From assembly GCF_050003625.1 (NCBI RefSeq), contig NC_134400.1:227456085-227520084 (forward strand): a stretch of 64,000 bases of DNA, in the 5' to 3' direction. How positions within the stretch are numbered: position 1 is the stretch's first letter; each line of letters begins with the position of its first letter. The DNA comes from Haematobia irritans (taxonomy: Eukaryota > Arthropoda > Insecta > Diptera > Muscidae). A program made the position numbers and the translations under genes. The notes beneath the pieces were generated by a model, which made no database searches, was not told the origin of the DNA, and saw nothing but the letters and a program-made list of their open reading frames with translations. Positions 9,885-24,118 of the stretch are shown here, piece after piece.

Positions 9885-11465
9885 GTTCACCCCTAATGAT
9901 GTGTGTTGGTAATGTATTGTTTAGGATCTAAACAACAACCCAGAAAACAAATTCGTTGCCTCAACCGAATTATTTGCCAACCGAAAGCAGGTGGTTCCAT
10001 CAACTATCAATGATATCTGTCAGCACAACTAACATTTGGCAATTGTAACTACATGGTAGTGTGTTGGATCAACTTTGCATTGGTTGTCGCAATTTCATAT
10101 TAATTGTTTTGTTTGTTGGTGCAACCGCCCTCGATTTTCTTTACTATTATCCTAACCAAATTCCAATATCAAATGAAAGGGCAGATTATATTGAGATTTT
10201 ATTAATTTATTACAAGATTTACAATCATAATAAACTACGAAAATAAATACAAAAGGTGCTAACAACAAAGGCTTTTGATCTACATATATGTGAGATCAAT
10301 TTAAAATTTTTTATTTATTTATTTATTTATAGTTGATACTAAATTTATAGTAAATATAATATTAGTATAAAGATATAAAAAGCATTGGCAACTGAGGCCA
10401 TCAACTACTTACAATTTTTATAGGTAATGTTTGTATACAAATGACAGATGGTTATTAGGTTGCAATTATGTTGTCAAACTACAGAACCTAATTCAATTTA
10501 TACTTGCCAGAAATTTCTTCCTTAAGCCTCTAGATATAAATACAGATCGACTTAGACTCTTCCTGTAGTCTTAATACAATAAAAAAAGCTCGCTTGCCGT
10601 AAAAAGTATTTGTGTTTGTTGGTGTATGAAGCCTGCAATTTTTATGGAAACTATTGTAATATCCCTTTTTTATAAATCGGTGCGATACTTACCTGAAGGC
10701 AACTTATTTTCTATGGGATAAACTTTATTCAATGTATTGCGGACTATTATCAAGTAAATGTTGTTCCCGGTTTTGTAAATTTTGTAGCGTCATACCATTT
10801 ATCATGTCGATGTTGATATAAATATTTATTTGTTGCAACAACTACCTTACGCCCGTCCTATAATTGAACTAAGATTCTATTAGTATACTCAACTTTTGGT
10901 TGTACCAACCATTTGTTGATTCCCATGATGTAGGTCTCACTATGCTGGTGGTTAGCTCAACAATTTTATGCAGCATAAAACCAAATTTATCGGCATTGGT
11001 TATTGTAACCAATTGAATGGTTATGGGAATTTCGTTTTGATCCTGTGAACTTTTTTATGGTCGTGTTGAATGTATAATGGGGAAAATAATCAAAACATTG
11101 TTCTTGTAACAAAAAATAAGTTACTGACATCATTTCCTCATTGTAATTATCGAATTACAACCAACCATTTCTCTGGGTGTAGGATTCCATGGAAAAATAT
11201 TAATGTTTATACTCGATTTGCGAGAAATAATTTATAATTAGAGTGAGAACATGCTTTATAATTTGAGTGTGTTTCCAAACATATTATATAAACATCATAA
11301 TGTTTTGGCAATATCAAAAAATATATATTCTTTCTACAAAATATATTCGGGACACATCTTAGAGAATCGATTTTTTTTGAGGGTGTATGCATTTGTACCT
11401 ACACACGCAAACACACACATACATCTGTAAGCGTGTGTGGCAATATTTTTGGTACCTCAATCTCC
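9885..11465. other. AT-rich repeat-like DNA, no gene seen
   Basis: No convincing coding region; the open frame at 10061-10246 has no recognisable feature. Parts resemble family A (10180-10290 and 11220-11390; the latter ends in the inverted A terminus GATTTTTTTTGAGGGTG followed by TA). The ends CAACCCAGAAAAC near 9942 and CTCTGGGTG near 11172 may bound a MITE, but I could not define a target duplication. Confidence 0.35.
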
Positions 11466-11473
11466 ATGCCAAC

Positions 11474-12897
11474 CAGTGTTGCCAGTATTTTTCTGGCCCC
11501 TTGTCCCCAAATTATGATGTTTTCGTCCCCAAAAATCCCCAATACATTAAAGAAAAGTAATAAATTAATAACGAAAAAGGCTCTGCTGTAGAAAATCAGT
11601 AATAATTTAAAAATTAAAAAAAATAAAATTTTATCAAACCAGCTTGTAAGCTACAATAAGATCAAGATTTCGAACCACAACACCAATAGTCCGGTGATCG
11701 TCTTCTAAATGCTGGAGGTATGAACGAAAATTTTCTATATAGAAATAAAATTTTGACAAAATTTTCTAAATAGAAATACAATTTGGACAAAATTCTCATA
11801 TAAAAATAAAAGGTTGACAAAATTTTCAATATAGAAAGAAAATTTTGGAAAAAAGATTTGTTGGTTTTGTTTTTTCGTAAAATGTTCTCCCAATTTTGGT
11901 ATCAATGGTAGTCAATACAAGGTTGAATTATCTTCATAATGTCTGTATTTATCGGATATATTGTACAAATCAGTGATGTTCACTGACTACGGAGGCAAAG
12001 AGTCTGAAATAATTTTGCAATTGTAGAAAAATATCTTAGCCGAAATGAGTAAAATTAAAAACAAAAAGAGCTTGGGCTCCCGAAATAAAATTCTGTGTCC
12101 GTTTCTAGTTGAAATGCTCCATTTGCACCCTTTCGAATACCATGGAATAAAAAGTATCATAGTTGCCCATTTTAAATGTTGACGAACCACTGGACTTCTT
12201 TTGTAAAAATGTAGAAAGTTGATGTTAATTTATTATGTTAAACCGATTTCAAAACAGTCCCCACACCGGAAAAAAGTGAACTGTTTTATAGGAAGAATGA
12301 ACTACCTCGCACGAAAATTGGACTAAATTTTGCTCTACATTTTGAGATTTCCATAAAGCATTGTTAAAACCAGGAAATTTTAATGTCCTGTTGTACTTTT
12401 TAACTGCAGTTCACGAAATTACATCCTCTCATAGAAGAAAAAATTAACTAAAAGTAAAGAAGAAAATCATTGACGCCAAATCATGACCATTTTAACCATA
12501 CAGTAGTTCATTCTTACTATTCTTGGGAATCGTACGAAAATCTTCTTTTGCTTTAGTTCATATTGAACTTATGTGTACGGTCATTGAACTTTATACTCAC
12601 GTTTAGTTCATAAAATTTTTGAGACATACTTAAAAAAAGTAAGATTTCATTAAGCTGTGGAAAATTTCGATAAAAATAATAAAATTTAACTATGTTACTA
12701 GCAAATAAATTTTTTCCAATAAAAATAATTTAAATTTAGAGTTAGTTTAACTACGGAAATTTTTTTCTGTGCACAAAAATCCCCAAATTTATGGAAACTC
12801 CCCACCAAATCCCCAAGTCCCGAACTCAGAAAATTCGTCCCCATTCACGGAAAAATATCCCCGATTTGGGGAAAAATCTCCAATACTGGCAACACTG
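11474..12897. mobile_element. hAT-type non-autonomous element I with perfect 8-bp TSD
   Basis: Termini CAGTGTTGCCAGTATTTTTC and its inverse (CCAATACTGGCAACACTG). The duplication ATGCCAAC is exact at 11466-11473 and 12898-12905. Subterminal sequence is rich in CCCCAAA motifs. It contains the AAAATTTT minisatellite (about 11720-11860) and a nested E-type MITE (12264-12771). The open frame at 11987-12190 has no transposase motif. Confidence 0.85.
12264..12771. mobile_element. Short E-type MITE nested in element I
   Basis: 508 bp with ends CACCGGAAAAAAGTGAAC and (inverted) CACAGAAAAAAATTTCC, flanked by CA on both sides. It shares the CACMGAAAAAAAG terminus and the 'GAACTA...TTTAGTTCA' subterminal motifs with E1/E2 but lacks their interior. 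Confidence 0.6.
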
Positions 12898-12940
12898 ATG
12901 CCAACAGTTATTGGACTTTAGTTTTCCTGTTTGCATCTAA

Positions 12941-13157
12941 AGCTGAGTACTACGTTCAGTTTTCAAGCTGAAAACCAGCTTGTTACATTTTGTAATTAAT
13001 TCATTTAGAAATATAAAATTATTTGCAATCAATTTCTTGGATCTTTTCCATCCACTATTTGACAAGATTTGATCAAAATATAATCATCTTCATAAATATA
13101 TTTGTACTTTTAATTTAGTGTTTTCGTGAAAAAAAAAACCGAACATAGTACTCACCT
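12941..13157. mobile_element. Family F MITE, solo copy
   Basis: Inverted ends AGCTGAGTACTACGTTC and (inverted) AGGTGAGTACTATGTTCGG. TAA occurs on both sides (12938-12940 and 13158-13160), which would fit a PIF/Harbinger-type 3-bp duplication. Confidence 0.5.
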
Positions 13158-13328
13158 TAAGTGAGAGAACAGACATATGTGTCGCTATAAAAAAAATGTT
13201 TTTACACTATATTTTTAAGTGCAAGTATCCTATATAAGAACTAAAAATGGTGAAGGAGAGAGTTGACGAAAAACATCAACATAACAAATGATTGTTTTTC
13301 CGGCAGTAATTGAGAGTTTTCCACTATA

Positions 13329-13671
13329 CCCTCACAAAAAATCGCCTCTGTAACATATACTCCCAAACATATTCTGCTTCAAGCTTATATATTTTCCGAA
13401 TTTGTTCAAACAAAAAATTGTTTGTGCTGTGCAAACATATTATGTTTCCCCCTAAGCATATCTTTTTAAGGTCCCTTTCTATATTTCTTAAATATATCTC
13501 TTCATAAATGTTTAATGCTCTTGGTCGGAAAATGTAGACCGCAAGAATAATAATGTTTAGACTTAAACATTCAAAATGTTTGGGGTGCCTCGTTCCTGCG
13601 CCAGACACATACCAAAATGAACATATAATTTTTACACCGGAACATATGAAAAACGGTCTTTTTCATCCGTG
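13329..13671 (+). mobile_element. Family A, short internally deleted copy
   Basis: Begins CCCTCACAAAAAATCGCCTC and ends TTTTTCATCCGTG, about 343 bp; the tRNA-like core is missing. Confidence 0.6.
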
Positions 13672-13921
13672 CATGCGCCTGGTACGTTAACGGGGCTAAA
13701 GTCTAAACATTATTGAATTGACACATTAAATTATATATTCGGAAAAAAGAGAAGACAATAAACATATAAAAGAAAATGAACATTTTCGAAACTTAAAAGA
13801 GAACTTAAAAAACTAGAGAGATCTATTTAAAAATTAAAGATGATGCCGTGCAATGGATAAAAGGTTCAAACTTCTGTTTTTTAGCCGTTGCAGAAATGGA
13901 GAATATCAATGTGATAAACTA

Positions 13922-14854
13922 AAGGGTGATTTGTTAAGAGCTTGATAACTTTTTTTTAAAAAAAAACGCATAAAATTTGCAAAATCTCATCGGTTCTTTA
14001 TTTGAAACGTTAGATTGGTCCATGACATTTACTTTTTGAAGATAATTTCATTTAAATGTTGACCGCGGCTGCGTCTTAGGTGGTCCATTCGGAAAGTCCA
14101 ATTTTGGGCAACTTTTTCGAGCATTTCGGCCGGAATAGCCCGAATTTCTTCGGAAATGTTGTCTTCCAAAGCTGGAATAGTTGCTGGCTTATTTCTGTAG
14201 ACTTTAGACTTGACGTAGCCCCACAAAAAATAGTCTAAAGGCGTCAAATCGCATGATCTTGGTGGCCAACTTACCGGTCCATTTCTTGAGATGAATTGTT
14301 CTCCGAAGTTTTCCCTCAAAATGGCCATAGAATCGCGAGCTGTGTGGCATGTAGCGCCATCTTGTTGAAACCACATGTCAACCAAGTTCAGTTCTTCCAT
14401 TTTTGGCAACAAAAAGTTTGTTAGCATCGAACGATAGCGATCGCCATTCACCGTAACGTTGCGTCCAACAGCATCTTTGAAAAAATACGGTCCAATGATT
14501 CCACCAGCGTACAAACCACACCAAACAGTGCATTTTTCGGGATGCATGGGCAGTTCTTGAACGGCTTCTGGTTGCTCTTCACTCCAAATGCGGCAATTTT
14601 GCTTATTTACGTAGCCATTCAACCAGAAATGAGCCTCATCGCTGAACAAAATTTGTCGATAAAAAAGCGGATTTTCTGCCACTGATTTTGGTAATAAAAT
14701 TCAATGATTTGCAAGCGTTGCTCGTTAGTAAGTCTATTCATGATGAAATGTCAAAGCATACTGAGCATCTTTCTCTTTGACACCATGTCTGAAATCCCAC
14801 GTGATCTGTCAAATACTAATGCATGAAAATCTTAACCTCAACAGAATCACCCTT
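13922..14854 (-). mobile_element. Tc1/mariner-like element, copy 2 (internally deleted)
   Basis: AAGGGTGATTTG/AATCACCCTT termini with TA at 13920-13921 and 14855-14856; 933 bp. It has the same internal deletion breakpoint as copy 3. Confidence 0.88.
14029..14741 (-). pseudogene. Tc1/mariner-like transposase lacking the DNA-binding half
   Basis: The natural start (MNRLTNEQRLQIIEFYYQNQ) at 14741 runs into a deletion junction and then out of frame. The remaining 217-aa frame (from 14682) holds the catalytic core intact: FSDEAHFW, WFQQDGATCHTAR, WPPRSCDLTPLDYFLWGYV and the C-terminal FRMDHLRRSRGQHLNE. Lacking the N-terminal helix-turn-helix region that binds the terminal repeats, it should not transpose by itself but could be mobilised in trans. 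The core is identical in sequence to copy 3 as far as I can compare. Confidence 0.88.
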
Positions 14855-14859
14855 TATAA

Positions 14860-15068
14860 AAAGATCAGATAAAATCTCATACACTCACCCTCAACTAAAA
14901 TCGTAGCATATTCTCCAAAACACATTCTGCTTCAAGCATATACATATATTTTCAGTATATATTTGGTTCAAAAAAAATTGATCAAACATGTTATGGTTCA
15001 CCTTAAGCAAATATATGGGAACTTAAACCCAAGATTTCAGCTATAATTCTTCCACCAAATGCTGCATA
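14860..15068. repeat. Family A fragment
   Basis: Contains a degenerate A terminus (ACTCACCCTCAACTAAAATCG) and the CATTCTGCTTCAAGCATATA stretch typical of A elements, ending at the start of the inverted B copy. Confidence 0.45.
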
Positions 15069-16462
<1,394 letters not shown>

Positions 16463-16469
16463 ACATCAA

Positions 16470-17280
16470 TCAAGGTAAGTATCAAAAAAAATGATTTTAA
16501 ATTAATTTCCTGCCGTTCTTTAGCGGCTCCTTTTCATATGCCAACGTTAGAGGAGACTCTACAGTAGAGGAGTGAGCGATAATGGTGTGATAGTGAACAA
16601 AATTCAAATCACCTCTCGTGAATGTGATTAAAACATACTACTTTTGATAGAAAATTTTCGTAATTCACGACTAATGTGCGTGCACGTGCGTGAGTATAAA
16701 GTTTTGTTCGTGAGTTTACACTACTAATATTTCCGCTAAGGTTTTGTAAAAGAAATCATTCTAAAGTTTTGTGGTTAAGTGACCATAATTGTCAATTGAC
16801 GGACATAGAATATGTACAGAACATATGGCCTTTAAAGCTAGACCATGGGAGTGTATACATTTCAGAGTAGACGCTTCTGCAACATGGTCAACCGGTGGTC
16901 TACGGCACGTTGTACCAATTAATTAAAAGTCCAATAACATTACTTGAACGTATGCGCCATGTCCATCAACAATCATTAAGGCTCCTTTGGTATTTTTATA
17001 TCTCAATAATTAATCACTTCGCCATCATTCAGAGAGAAATAAAGGGAGAGCGAGAACGTTTCAAAAGCAATAATAATAACATTATAATTACACTACAAGC
17101 GATAATTAAAAACTAAGCAGCTAAGAGAACTTTGCCAACCCAACTAAGTAGATGTGTTAGTAAGCTCCACACAATTCAATAAAGTTTATGTGGATGTGTA
17201 TGTGCATGTGATTGTGAGTGTGTTCTAGGGTTATAGCTAGCTCACACACATCTTTTCATTTTTCCCCTCTGTACTGAATA
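16470..17280 (+). other. Apparently single-copy DNA, possible promoter/5'UTR
   Basis: No repeat family from this window occurs here. The stretch 17040-17280 has the look of a fly 5'UTR: GA-rich, CAATAATAATAAC and GTGTGTATGTGCATGTG runs, then ATG at 17281. No core promoter motif stands out. The open frame at 16895-17116 is not supported. Confidence 0.3.
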
Positions 17281-17538
17281 ATGACTCGCTTACCTTGTTC
17301 TCGTACAGCGTTAATAACCATTTGGCCAGGTGTTAAAGTAGTCACTTCCACTTCGACCATTGAGACCAATGACAACAACGTCCCGTTATTAAACTATGAA
17401 GAGGAAATTATCACTAATGACTTGGCTGCAGCTGTTGCAAGTGTAGATGTTGTTGCCGAGGGCGGGACTGGTGTGGAAAAGGCTATGGGCAGTAATTTTG
17501 GCAATGTTATTTCTGCGAATTGCCACATATCGAAGTAA
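17281..17538 (+). CDS. Possible first coding exon of an unrecognised gene
   Basis: An 85-codon frame starting MTRLPCSRTALITIWPGVK, with a balanced, non-repetitive composition unlike the surrounding repeat frames (Ala/Val/Glu/Asn-rich middle: NDLAAAVASVDVVAEGG). It starts at the ATG after a 5'UTR-like region. It ends at TAA, but GAA|GTAAAA at the end could equally be a splice donor. I recognise no domain, signal peptide or membrane segment. It might be a first exon whose partners lie outside the window, or a chance frame in single-copy DNA. Confidence 0.3.
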   Translation: MTRLPCSRTALITIWPGVKVVTSTSTIETNDNNVPLLNYEEEIITNDLAAAVASVDVVAEGGTGVEKAMGSNFGNVISANCHISK

Positions 17539-18440
17539 AACAGTTTTTAGACTACATCTCTGCGAATGCTTGGTTTTATCATCACGAACTTATTATCACT
17601 TGCAAGCAATTTAACGAGTATTTGAATGTGGAGTTTTGTGACACTCGTTGGTGTGAAAGGCGACATTCAATTGAAGCTGTGTTTTAATTTAATATTATTC
17701 TCTAAACAAAAAATACAATTTGTGTAATTGGTTCGGCATAAAACAAACTGCTAGATATAATACTCCGTCTCTTCTAGAGTAGATCGGTTCTAATCAAGGC
17801 ATATTTAGGAAGATATTTTTATATTTTATTTGTTTTTTTATTATATTATTTTTTAACAATCTCTCCGTATACTATAACAACGCGATTCCAACTAAAAAAA
17901 AAAAAACAACCCACGCGCAAACATATCGATTACATCGATGACAGGTATCGATTACAGGTAGATAAAAAAATGTGGGAAAATTTCCTATATTCTAACAATT
18001 GTGTTTCCTTAAGTTTTGAAAGGATTGAATACTTCTTAGTTCAAATGAACTAAAATATTTTTCTATGCTAAGTGTTATTCGTATGTATGATAAGCTTTCT
18101 ATAATAAAGGAAGTCAGAATTATCATTTTAAAAGAAATTTTACTAAATTTGAGGAAACTTGGTTGCAGTTCGGTTTATTTTTACGAATGTTTTGTTATCA
18201 GTGAATAAAATTTTCTTGTTCAGTAGTAAAATCTTATACCCAGCGAAGAAAACAGTATTAGTAAAATTCCATGCCTTATTCCAGTTAATGAACTATTCCT
18301 AACTGCTTTCAGTTTAGGATTTTTTTTCCTGAAACAAGTAAATTTTATTATTTCACACAAAAATTTAACTTAATGGAAATAAAATGGCTAAACTAAATTG
18401 ATAAACATTTTTTCCTTTAGTTTCGAAGGCACTTTTTCTG
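17539..18440. other. Non-coding; ATCGAT cluster and MITE remnant
   Basis: No gene seen. Around 17925-17962 three ATCGAT-type motifs occur within 40 bp (TATCGATTACATCGATG, then GTATCGATTACAGG), resembling DRE/BEAF-type sites of flies. From about 17970 the sequence resembles E-type MITEs and ends in CACTTTTTCTGGGTG at the border of D9. Confidence 0.35.
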
Positions 18441-21400
18441 GGTGTAGTTATTTCGCTCAAAATTGTAAAAGGTATATTGGTGAACACTTTTTGACTTTCC
18501 AAATGGAATAAAGTGATTGTTTTTCAGATATTTTACAGACACGCTGCTTCCATCGAGAATAAAAACACTGGCTGATAGACGCTGCAACATGTAACTCAAC
18601 ATCATTATATTATTAATGCAAAAAATTGTGTTAAATGTATTGTGATAGTGGTATAAATGTTATATTTATAAGTGTTTATAAATGTTTAATCAAATTAATA
18701 AACATCTAAACAATCGTGTTTTACATGACCACAATGATTCTTTTACAATTATCTTAAAATGTACTCTCTCTCTCTCTCTGATTGTTTGAAGGGGCTCTTA
18801 TTGGCGTCGTTCTAAATTTATTAATAAAGGCACCTAATAATTGCACTCATGCGATACTTGTTTGTAGTAACGTGGCGTGGTACAACTTCTCAATAGTGAC
18901 GGCGCTTTTCCGACGAGTTTTGGATATCATATACACCGAAAAAAAAGTTTACTATTTTTTATGAAAAATGAACTAACCCATAGTAAGAATGACCATGATT
19001 TGGCGCCAAAGAATTTTTTCATCTAGATAAGTTCATGATTTTCTTATAAATTAGTTCATGTATTACATCGTATTTTAGTTCATTATTACTATGCTGTGGG
19101 AAGAATATAGTTAAACTCATTCAAAATATTCCTGCTATCCGGAAAAATTAACAATTTTTTGGGAAACCTGTATTAAGAAATTGGTTTGAAATAAACTGTT
19201 TGTCGGTATAATTTTCAAAAAAGTAGAGAAATTGAGGAATCAAACGTACAAAAAGCCTGTATACAACCAAGAAATTTTTCGTACAAAACAAGTCAATTTT
19301 CTATAACCACCAGTATTTTATTTCAAAGAATTATTATTATATTACACAAAACTATGGCTTATGATATACAATAAAGGAAATATTTTTATTAGTACGTTGG
19401 ACGCATTTACTTGTCGGTAGTTAGTAATTGCTTCTTCAAAAGAGTAATATTCTATGTTATTAGGACTAAACTAATTAATTTAAATTTCCATGTTTTCTAT
19501 CCATATGAAAGATATATGTGGCATAAGTTGCTATATTCAATTGAATTGTCCAATTCCATCGATTTTGGCTAACTTTTGTTGGGCGGTTTTGGCTTATAAG
19601 CATCTGAAATTGCAAAGTTATACAAAATATAAGAAAAATATTATTAATTAATTCTATCGTTCATATTGATCTCTAACTTACGGTTTTCAAGAGTATTTCC
19701 TAGAGTCAATAAGGATATCAGCTTAATTAGTATTAAACAGTAAGAATATTCAAAAAATTACCATTACGAGACCTGTCTACCTGCAAGTGAAAAAAATAAT
19801 TTTTAATAAATTGAAATTTTGGTTTTATTAAAAACGGACAAAATACCGTTTATAGAAAAACTTACCACATTGAAAAATCCATCCAGTAGGTACATTATTG
19901 GAATCATATCCATGGACAAATGGGACGTTATTGAAATTATTCTCAGAATATATTTGAAATAAAAAATATTATAAAATTAGACATAATTTCCACTTGTCAG
20001 TATAGCATTTAGTATTTAAGGTGGATATTAAGTTCGAGTTTAGCGGCTAAAATTGCAATTTCCATGATAAGTTTTCTTTAATAATCCATTATAAAAAATA
20101 ATCTTTATAAAAAACTTGATTTGGGCTATTCTCCATCAAGTTATATTTAAATTTGTATCGAAGACGTATAATTTTATACTTTGCTTAGTGATTTATTTTT
20201 AATTTTAGCGGCTAAACTCGAACTTAGTACTCACCTGTAGGAATTGCTGTAACATAAAAAATATAGATTCAAAAAAATGGTTGTTTCTCAACCTGTGATC
20301 CAGATGTAGAATAAATATAAATCATCCTATTACCACTCATGTTGTATATTTTTTATGTAAATCAATTTAAAATCCGCACTAATTTTAAACTAACATATTA
20401 ACAGAAATATACAGTTCGTTAATCTGTTATTTGTTTTTTTATCAATAAAAAGCGTTTTTGATTCCTCTAACATCACATCATTCACTTTTCAGTTTCTAAA
20501 ATGTTTCGAAATAAATGTATTTTCATTAATAAACACCAATACCGCACGTACAATTTTGCAAAATTAAATCCACGTGTGCACTTCATAAATGCATCAACAT
20601 AACTGAATGCAACAATAAAACTCAAAGGCACAAATAGTCATAAGGGATACATACCTGCCGTAAAGAAACACAACTCCACACACACACACGATCCCTTTCT
20701 GATCTTGCTATTGCAAAAAAAACAACTCTCACCACAAAAGATACCAACAACACACAAGGAACATTCCATTGTCTCTAGAATCAAAACAACCAACAACAGC
20801 ATAAATGACGCAATAACAAACACAAACAATCATACGAGATATACACAAAATGTCTCTAAAAACTCCCTCGCATGATGCACTCACATTTTCCAGTAGCACG
20901 TTTATTGATAAGTAGGAATTCTATCTATAAGTTAAGGTAAAATATATACCAAATCTATGAGGAATCTATAAAAATTATATACACCTGTCAAGGATTATAT
21001 TAAATAATTTTTATTCTATTTTAACTAAAATTTTCAATGTGAGTAAAAACACTCCAACATATAATAAAAAGGGAAATAATCTGTAAGTAGTCATCGTACG
21101 AATCGGTAATGTCGTTAAGTTAATTTTTACTAAAAAAATTTGTTTCCATACAAAATTTTGTCTTAGTAAATTGTCCACATTTCGTAGTAAGATTTTTACA
21201 TTGCCCATGTATTTTTATAATAGAATCAACGATGCATTAACTACTGTGTTGGAAATTTATTTAAGGAAAAATCCTTCCCATTTCGTAGTTAGTGAACTAA
21301 AAAACATTTACTGAATTTTTATAAGTTGTGCTTTAGCTAAGTTAATTTTCGTTGTGGTTACGAAAAATGAACTATATTACAGTAAATTTGTTGAACTATG

Positions 21401-21516
21401 TGGAAGTCAAAATGGTCCTTAAATTTACAAGATACTTTTTTTTCTGTGTACAATATTTTTCGACGTGGTGGGGATTCTCAGAAGCGCCGTCAAATTCCAA
21501 AAATGTTGGCAGGGAA
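18441..21516 (+). mobile_element. Family D element, copy 9, split by E2
   Basis: D sequence runs from about 18441 to 18933 and resumes at 21449-21516, ending AAAAATGTTGGCAGGG. Full D elements (for example 57112-57895) are about 780 bp with ends CCCTGCCAGCATTTCAAAG and (inverted) CCCTGCCAACATTTTTTG. The first 200 bp are missing here. A CT-dinucleotide run lies at 18765-18780. Confidence 0.65.
18934..21448 (-). mobile_element. TIR element family E, copy 2
   Basis: Ends CACCGAAAAAAAAGT and (inverted) CACAGAAAAAAAAGTATC, with TA on both sides (18932-18933 and 21449-21450), inserted into D9. It is 2515 bp, inverted relative to E1 and about 90% or more similar by eye. It keeps the F MITE (about 20015-20240) and all splice sites of the microexon segment (on the minus strand, about 19560-19970). 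Its upstream exon lacks the stop seen in E1. No transposase frame is visible. Confidence 0.7.
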
Positions 21517-23224
21517 TACCGCTTTAGTATTATTAGGTAATACCGCGCTGTTTATACATTAATAACTTTACGGTATAAATACACCCAAAAAAATTTGTTA
21601 CAATAGCAAAAATGTTTGCTAAAACAGCAGTTTTTGTTTGCTGAAAAAGGGACAGCATAAGCATGTAGTTGTTTCAGCAACATTCGTTAGTTGGAACAGC
21701 AAAAAATTTTTACAGCTAAAATAGCAGACAAATGATGCTTAATTAACAAACGTGTTTGCTAAAAGTTTTTGACAAACATCACTGCTAAAGTATCAAACTG
21801 CGTTAGTTGAAATAGCTAACATTTTTACTGCTATAACAACTACAAATGTTTGTTGTCCCAGTAACAAAATTTGCCGTTTTTTAACAATATGTTGAAAGGA
21901 AACCGGTAAATCAATCAATACTATAACTTCTACATTTATTAAATATGTGAAATAAATTGAATTCCATCAAAGTATTGGAAGTTTAGTTGGATTGTTGTCC
22001 AGGATTTATTTTCGTTTGTTTTTCTTCTTTGACCTTATACACGCGGATAAAACATAACAAAGTTAAGACAATCTGTTATGAAAAGTAAAAAAAAATAGTA
22101 ATTACACTAGTTTATACATTTAAGGGGGGTATTAAGTTCGAGTTTAGCCGCTAAAATCGTCATTTTTCACGATTACTTTTCTTTAATAATCCATTTTAAT
22201 GAATACAAACTGTGTGAAAATTTGCTTTGGGATATTCCCCGTCAAGTTATAATGAGTCCACAACAAATACACTGTTAGAAAAATATGTTTTTCATATGTT
22301 CCGATATAAACAAAATGTGTTTCGGGCATGATTTTAAACCACAATATATTTAAGTGCGAACATGTAATGTTCCTAAACTAACACTAAATGTTTGGGACAT
22401 CTATGTTAATATGTTAGAAAATATTATGTTTGGGGCATGAATGTTTCATAAAAATCATATGTGTGAATACAAACATATATAAATTTACAAATTTCGACTA
22501 AACATACATATGTTGTGATATTTTATTCAAAGCGACAGAGAGAGTATAGAGAGAAATAGAGATGGAAACCGGGAGAGTTGACGAAAGATATCAATATAAC
22601 ACAGCAAAAGAGTCAAAAGAGAACCGCTTGTATGTTGTTTCGGAAAACTGTTTTATGATAAGGCCAAAAATTTGATATGTTTAAGTCTAAATATTATTTA
22701 ATTTAAATAAAGAGAATATACATTCTGAACCAAGAGAATAGACATTTGAAAAACAAACAGCTTATGTTTTCGCCTTGAGAGCAGCATTTTATGTATGTGT
22801 GGACATGTGTTTTGTTTATCATTTTGGCATTATGGGCACAATTTTTTTCTTGGTTCGTTAAAAGAAATCAGGGGTCTTCATAAAAATAACGAAAGGGCAC
22901 TATACTCTTTTTAGAGTTGGGACAGTAAAATGAAATAAGAAGGAAATAGTGAAAAATTACACAGTAAAATGTAAAAAAAACAAACTTTAGTTCCTCTTTA
23001 TTAAAAAGTAGTCCACGAGGAGTTGACGGACACCATCAAATATAAAAGCGGGCATTAAGTTCGAGTTTTACAGCTAAAACAATTTAAAAAGTTTATTTTC
23101 TTTAAAATGAATTATTAAAGAAAAATAAAAGGAATTTTAGAGCGATGGTGTTAAATGCTAGTAAAAAACTGTTCACTCCTAAATAAATTTATGTTTATAT
23201 TATAAAATTATGTATGTATGTTTA
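21517..23224. repeat. Assorted MITE-like repeats, no gene seen
   Basis: 21590-21905 is a repeat built on AGCAAACATTTTTGCTGC-like motifs in both orientations. 22120-22260 resembles one arm of family F (TATTAAGTTCGAGTTTAGCC). 22265-22500 is a diverged inverted family A segment. 22600-22960 is related to window positions 1-535. 23040-23160 again resembles F. Confidence 0.45.
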
Positions 23225-23789
23225 CACGGATGAAAAAGACTGTTTTTCATATGTTTGGCTATAAACATTATATGTTTGGAACACAAATTTTTAAACACAA
23301 TATTTTTGAGTGCAAGCATATAATGTTCATAAACTAGCATAACATGTTTGGGACATATATGTTAATATGTTAGAACATATTATGTTTGGGACATAAAATG
23401 TTTGTAAATATAATATGCTTGGATGCAAACATATATTAATTTAGAAATAGCCTATAAACATATATGTGTTTAGTAGCTTGGAGCGCTATTTAACAGGGAG
23501 CGATATTGAATTAAGTTGGTGGTTGTTGCTTGTTATTACAAAATTAACATTTTATTTTTCCTTGGGCAATTGATCAGCTACTTCTTTGATCCTTACAAAC
23601 TGTGTGGTCCGCTGTTCGAATCCCCGTCCGGCAAAAGGTAAATTTAAAATAAAAAAAAAACATAAAATTGAATAATTTCTTCTACAATGTTTGTATTGCA
23701 GAAAAATGTGCTAAACTAAAAAAATGTATATGCTTGAAGCAAAATATGTTTGGGAGTATATGTTACAGAAGCGATTTTTTGTGAGCGTG
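23225..23789 (-). mobile_element. Family A MITE, inverted copy with TA duplication
   Basis: Starts CACGGATGAAAAAGACTG and ends CGATTTTTTGTGAGCGTG, flanked by TA (23223-23224 and 23790-23791); 565 bp. The core (about 23565-23640) reads CCTTACAAACTGTGTGGTCC and GTTCGAATCCCCGTCCGGC, a tRNA-like anticodon arm and T arm. Confidence 0.7.
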
Positions 23790-24044
23790 TATACTCGACT
23801 CCACGTTCTTCTTTTGTTAGTTTTTGAATTCCTTCCAAATTTTAAAGTTTTGTACAAAAAAAGTTTTTTATTACAAGTTTGTTATTTTTGCAATAAAAAA
23901 TAATATTTTATCCAAAAATCAGTCAATTTCGTTTATATCAAGCACCGTTACTGACTATAAATCTTTAGTAACGCACATTTCGAAGTTTCATTTAAAAAAA
24001 AATAATATAGTATAAATATAAATGTTAAATTAAAAAAAAAAAAT

Positions 24045-24118
24045 GTTCGGTCGGAGCAGGGATTGAACCCACGACCCTTTGCATGCAAGGCAGACATGCT
24101 AACCACTGCTCCACGTGG
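24045..24118 (-). other. tRNA-like sequence (SINE-type or pseudo-tRNA)
   Basis: On the minus strand it reads GGAGCAGTGGTTAGCATGTC (box-A-like) ... GTGGGTTCAATCCC (box B). The two acceptor strands do not pair (GCCACGT against the 3' GCTCCGACC), so this is a tRNA-derived repeat, not a functional tRNA. Confidence 0.5.
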
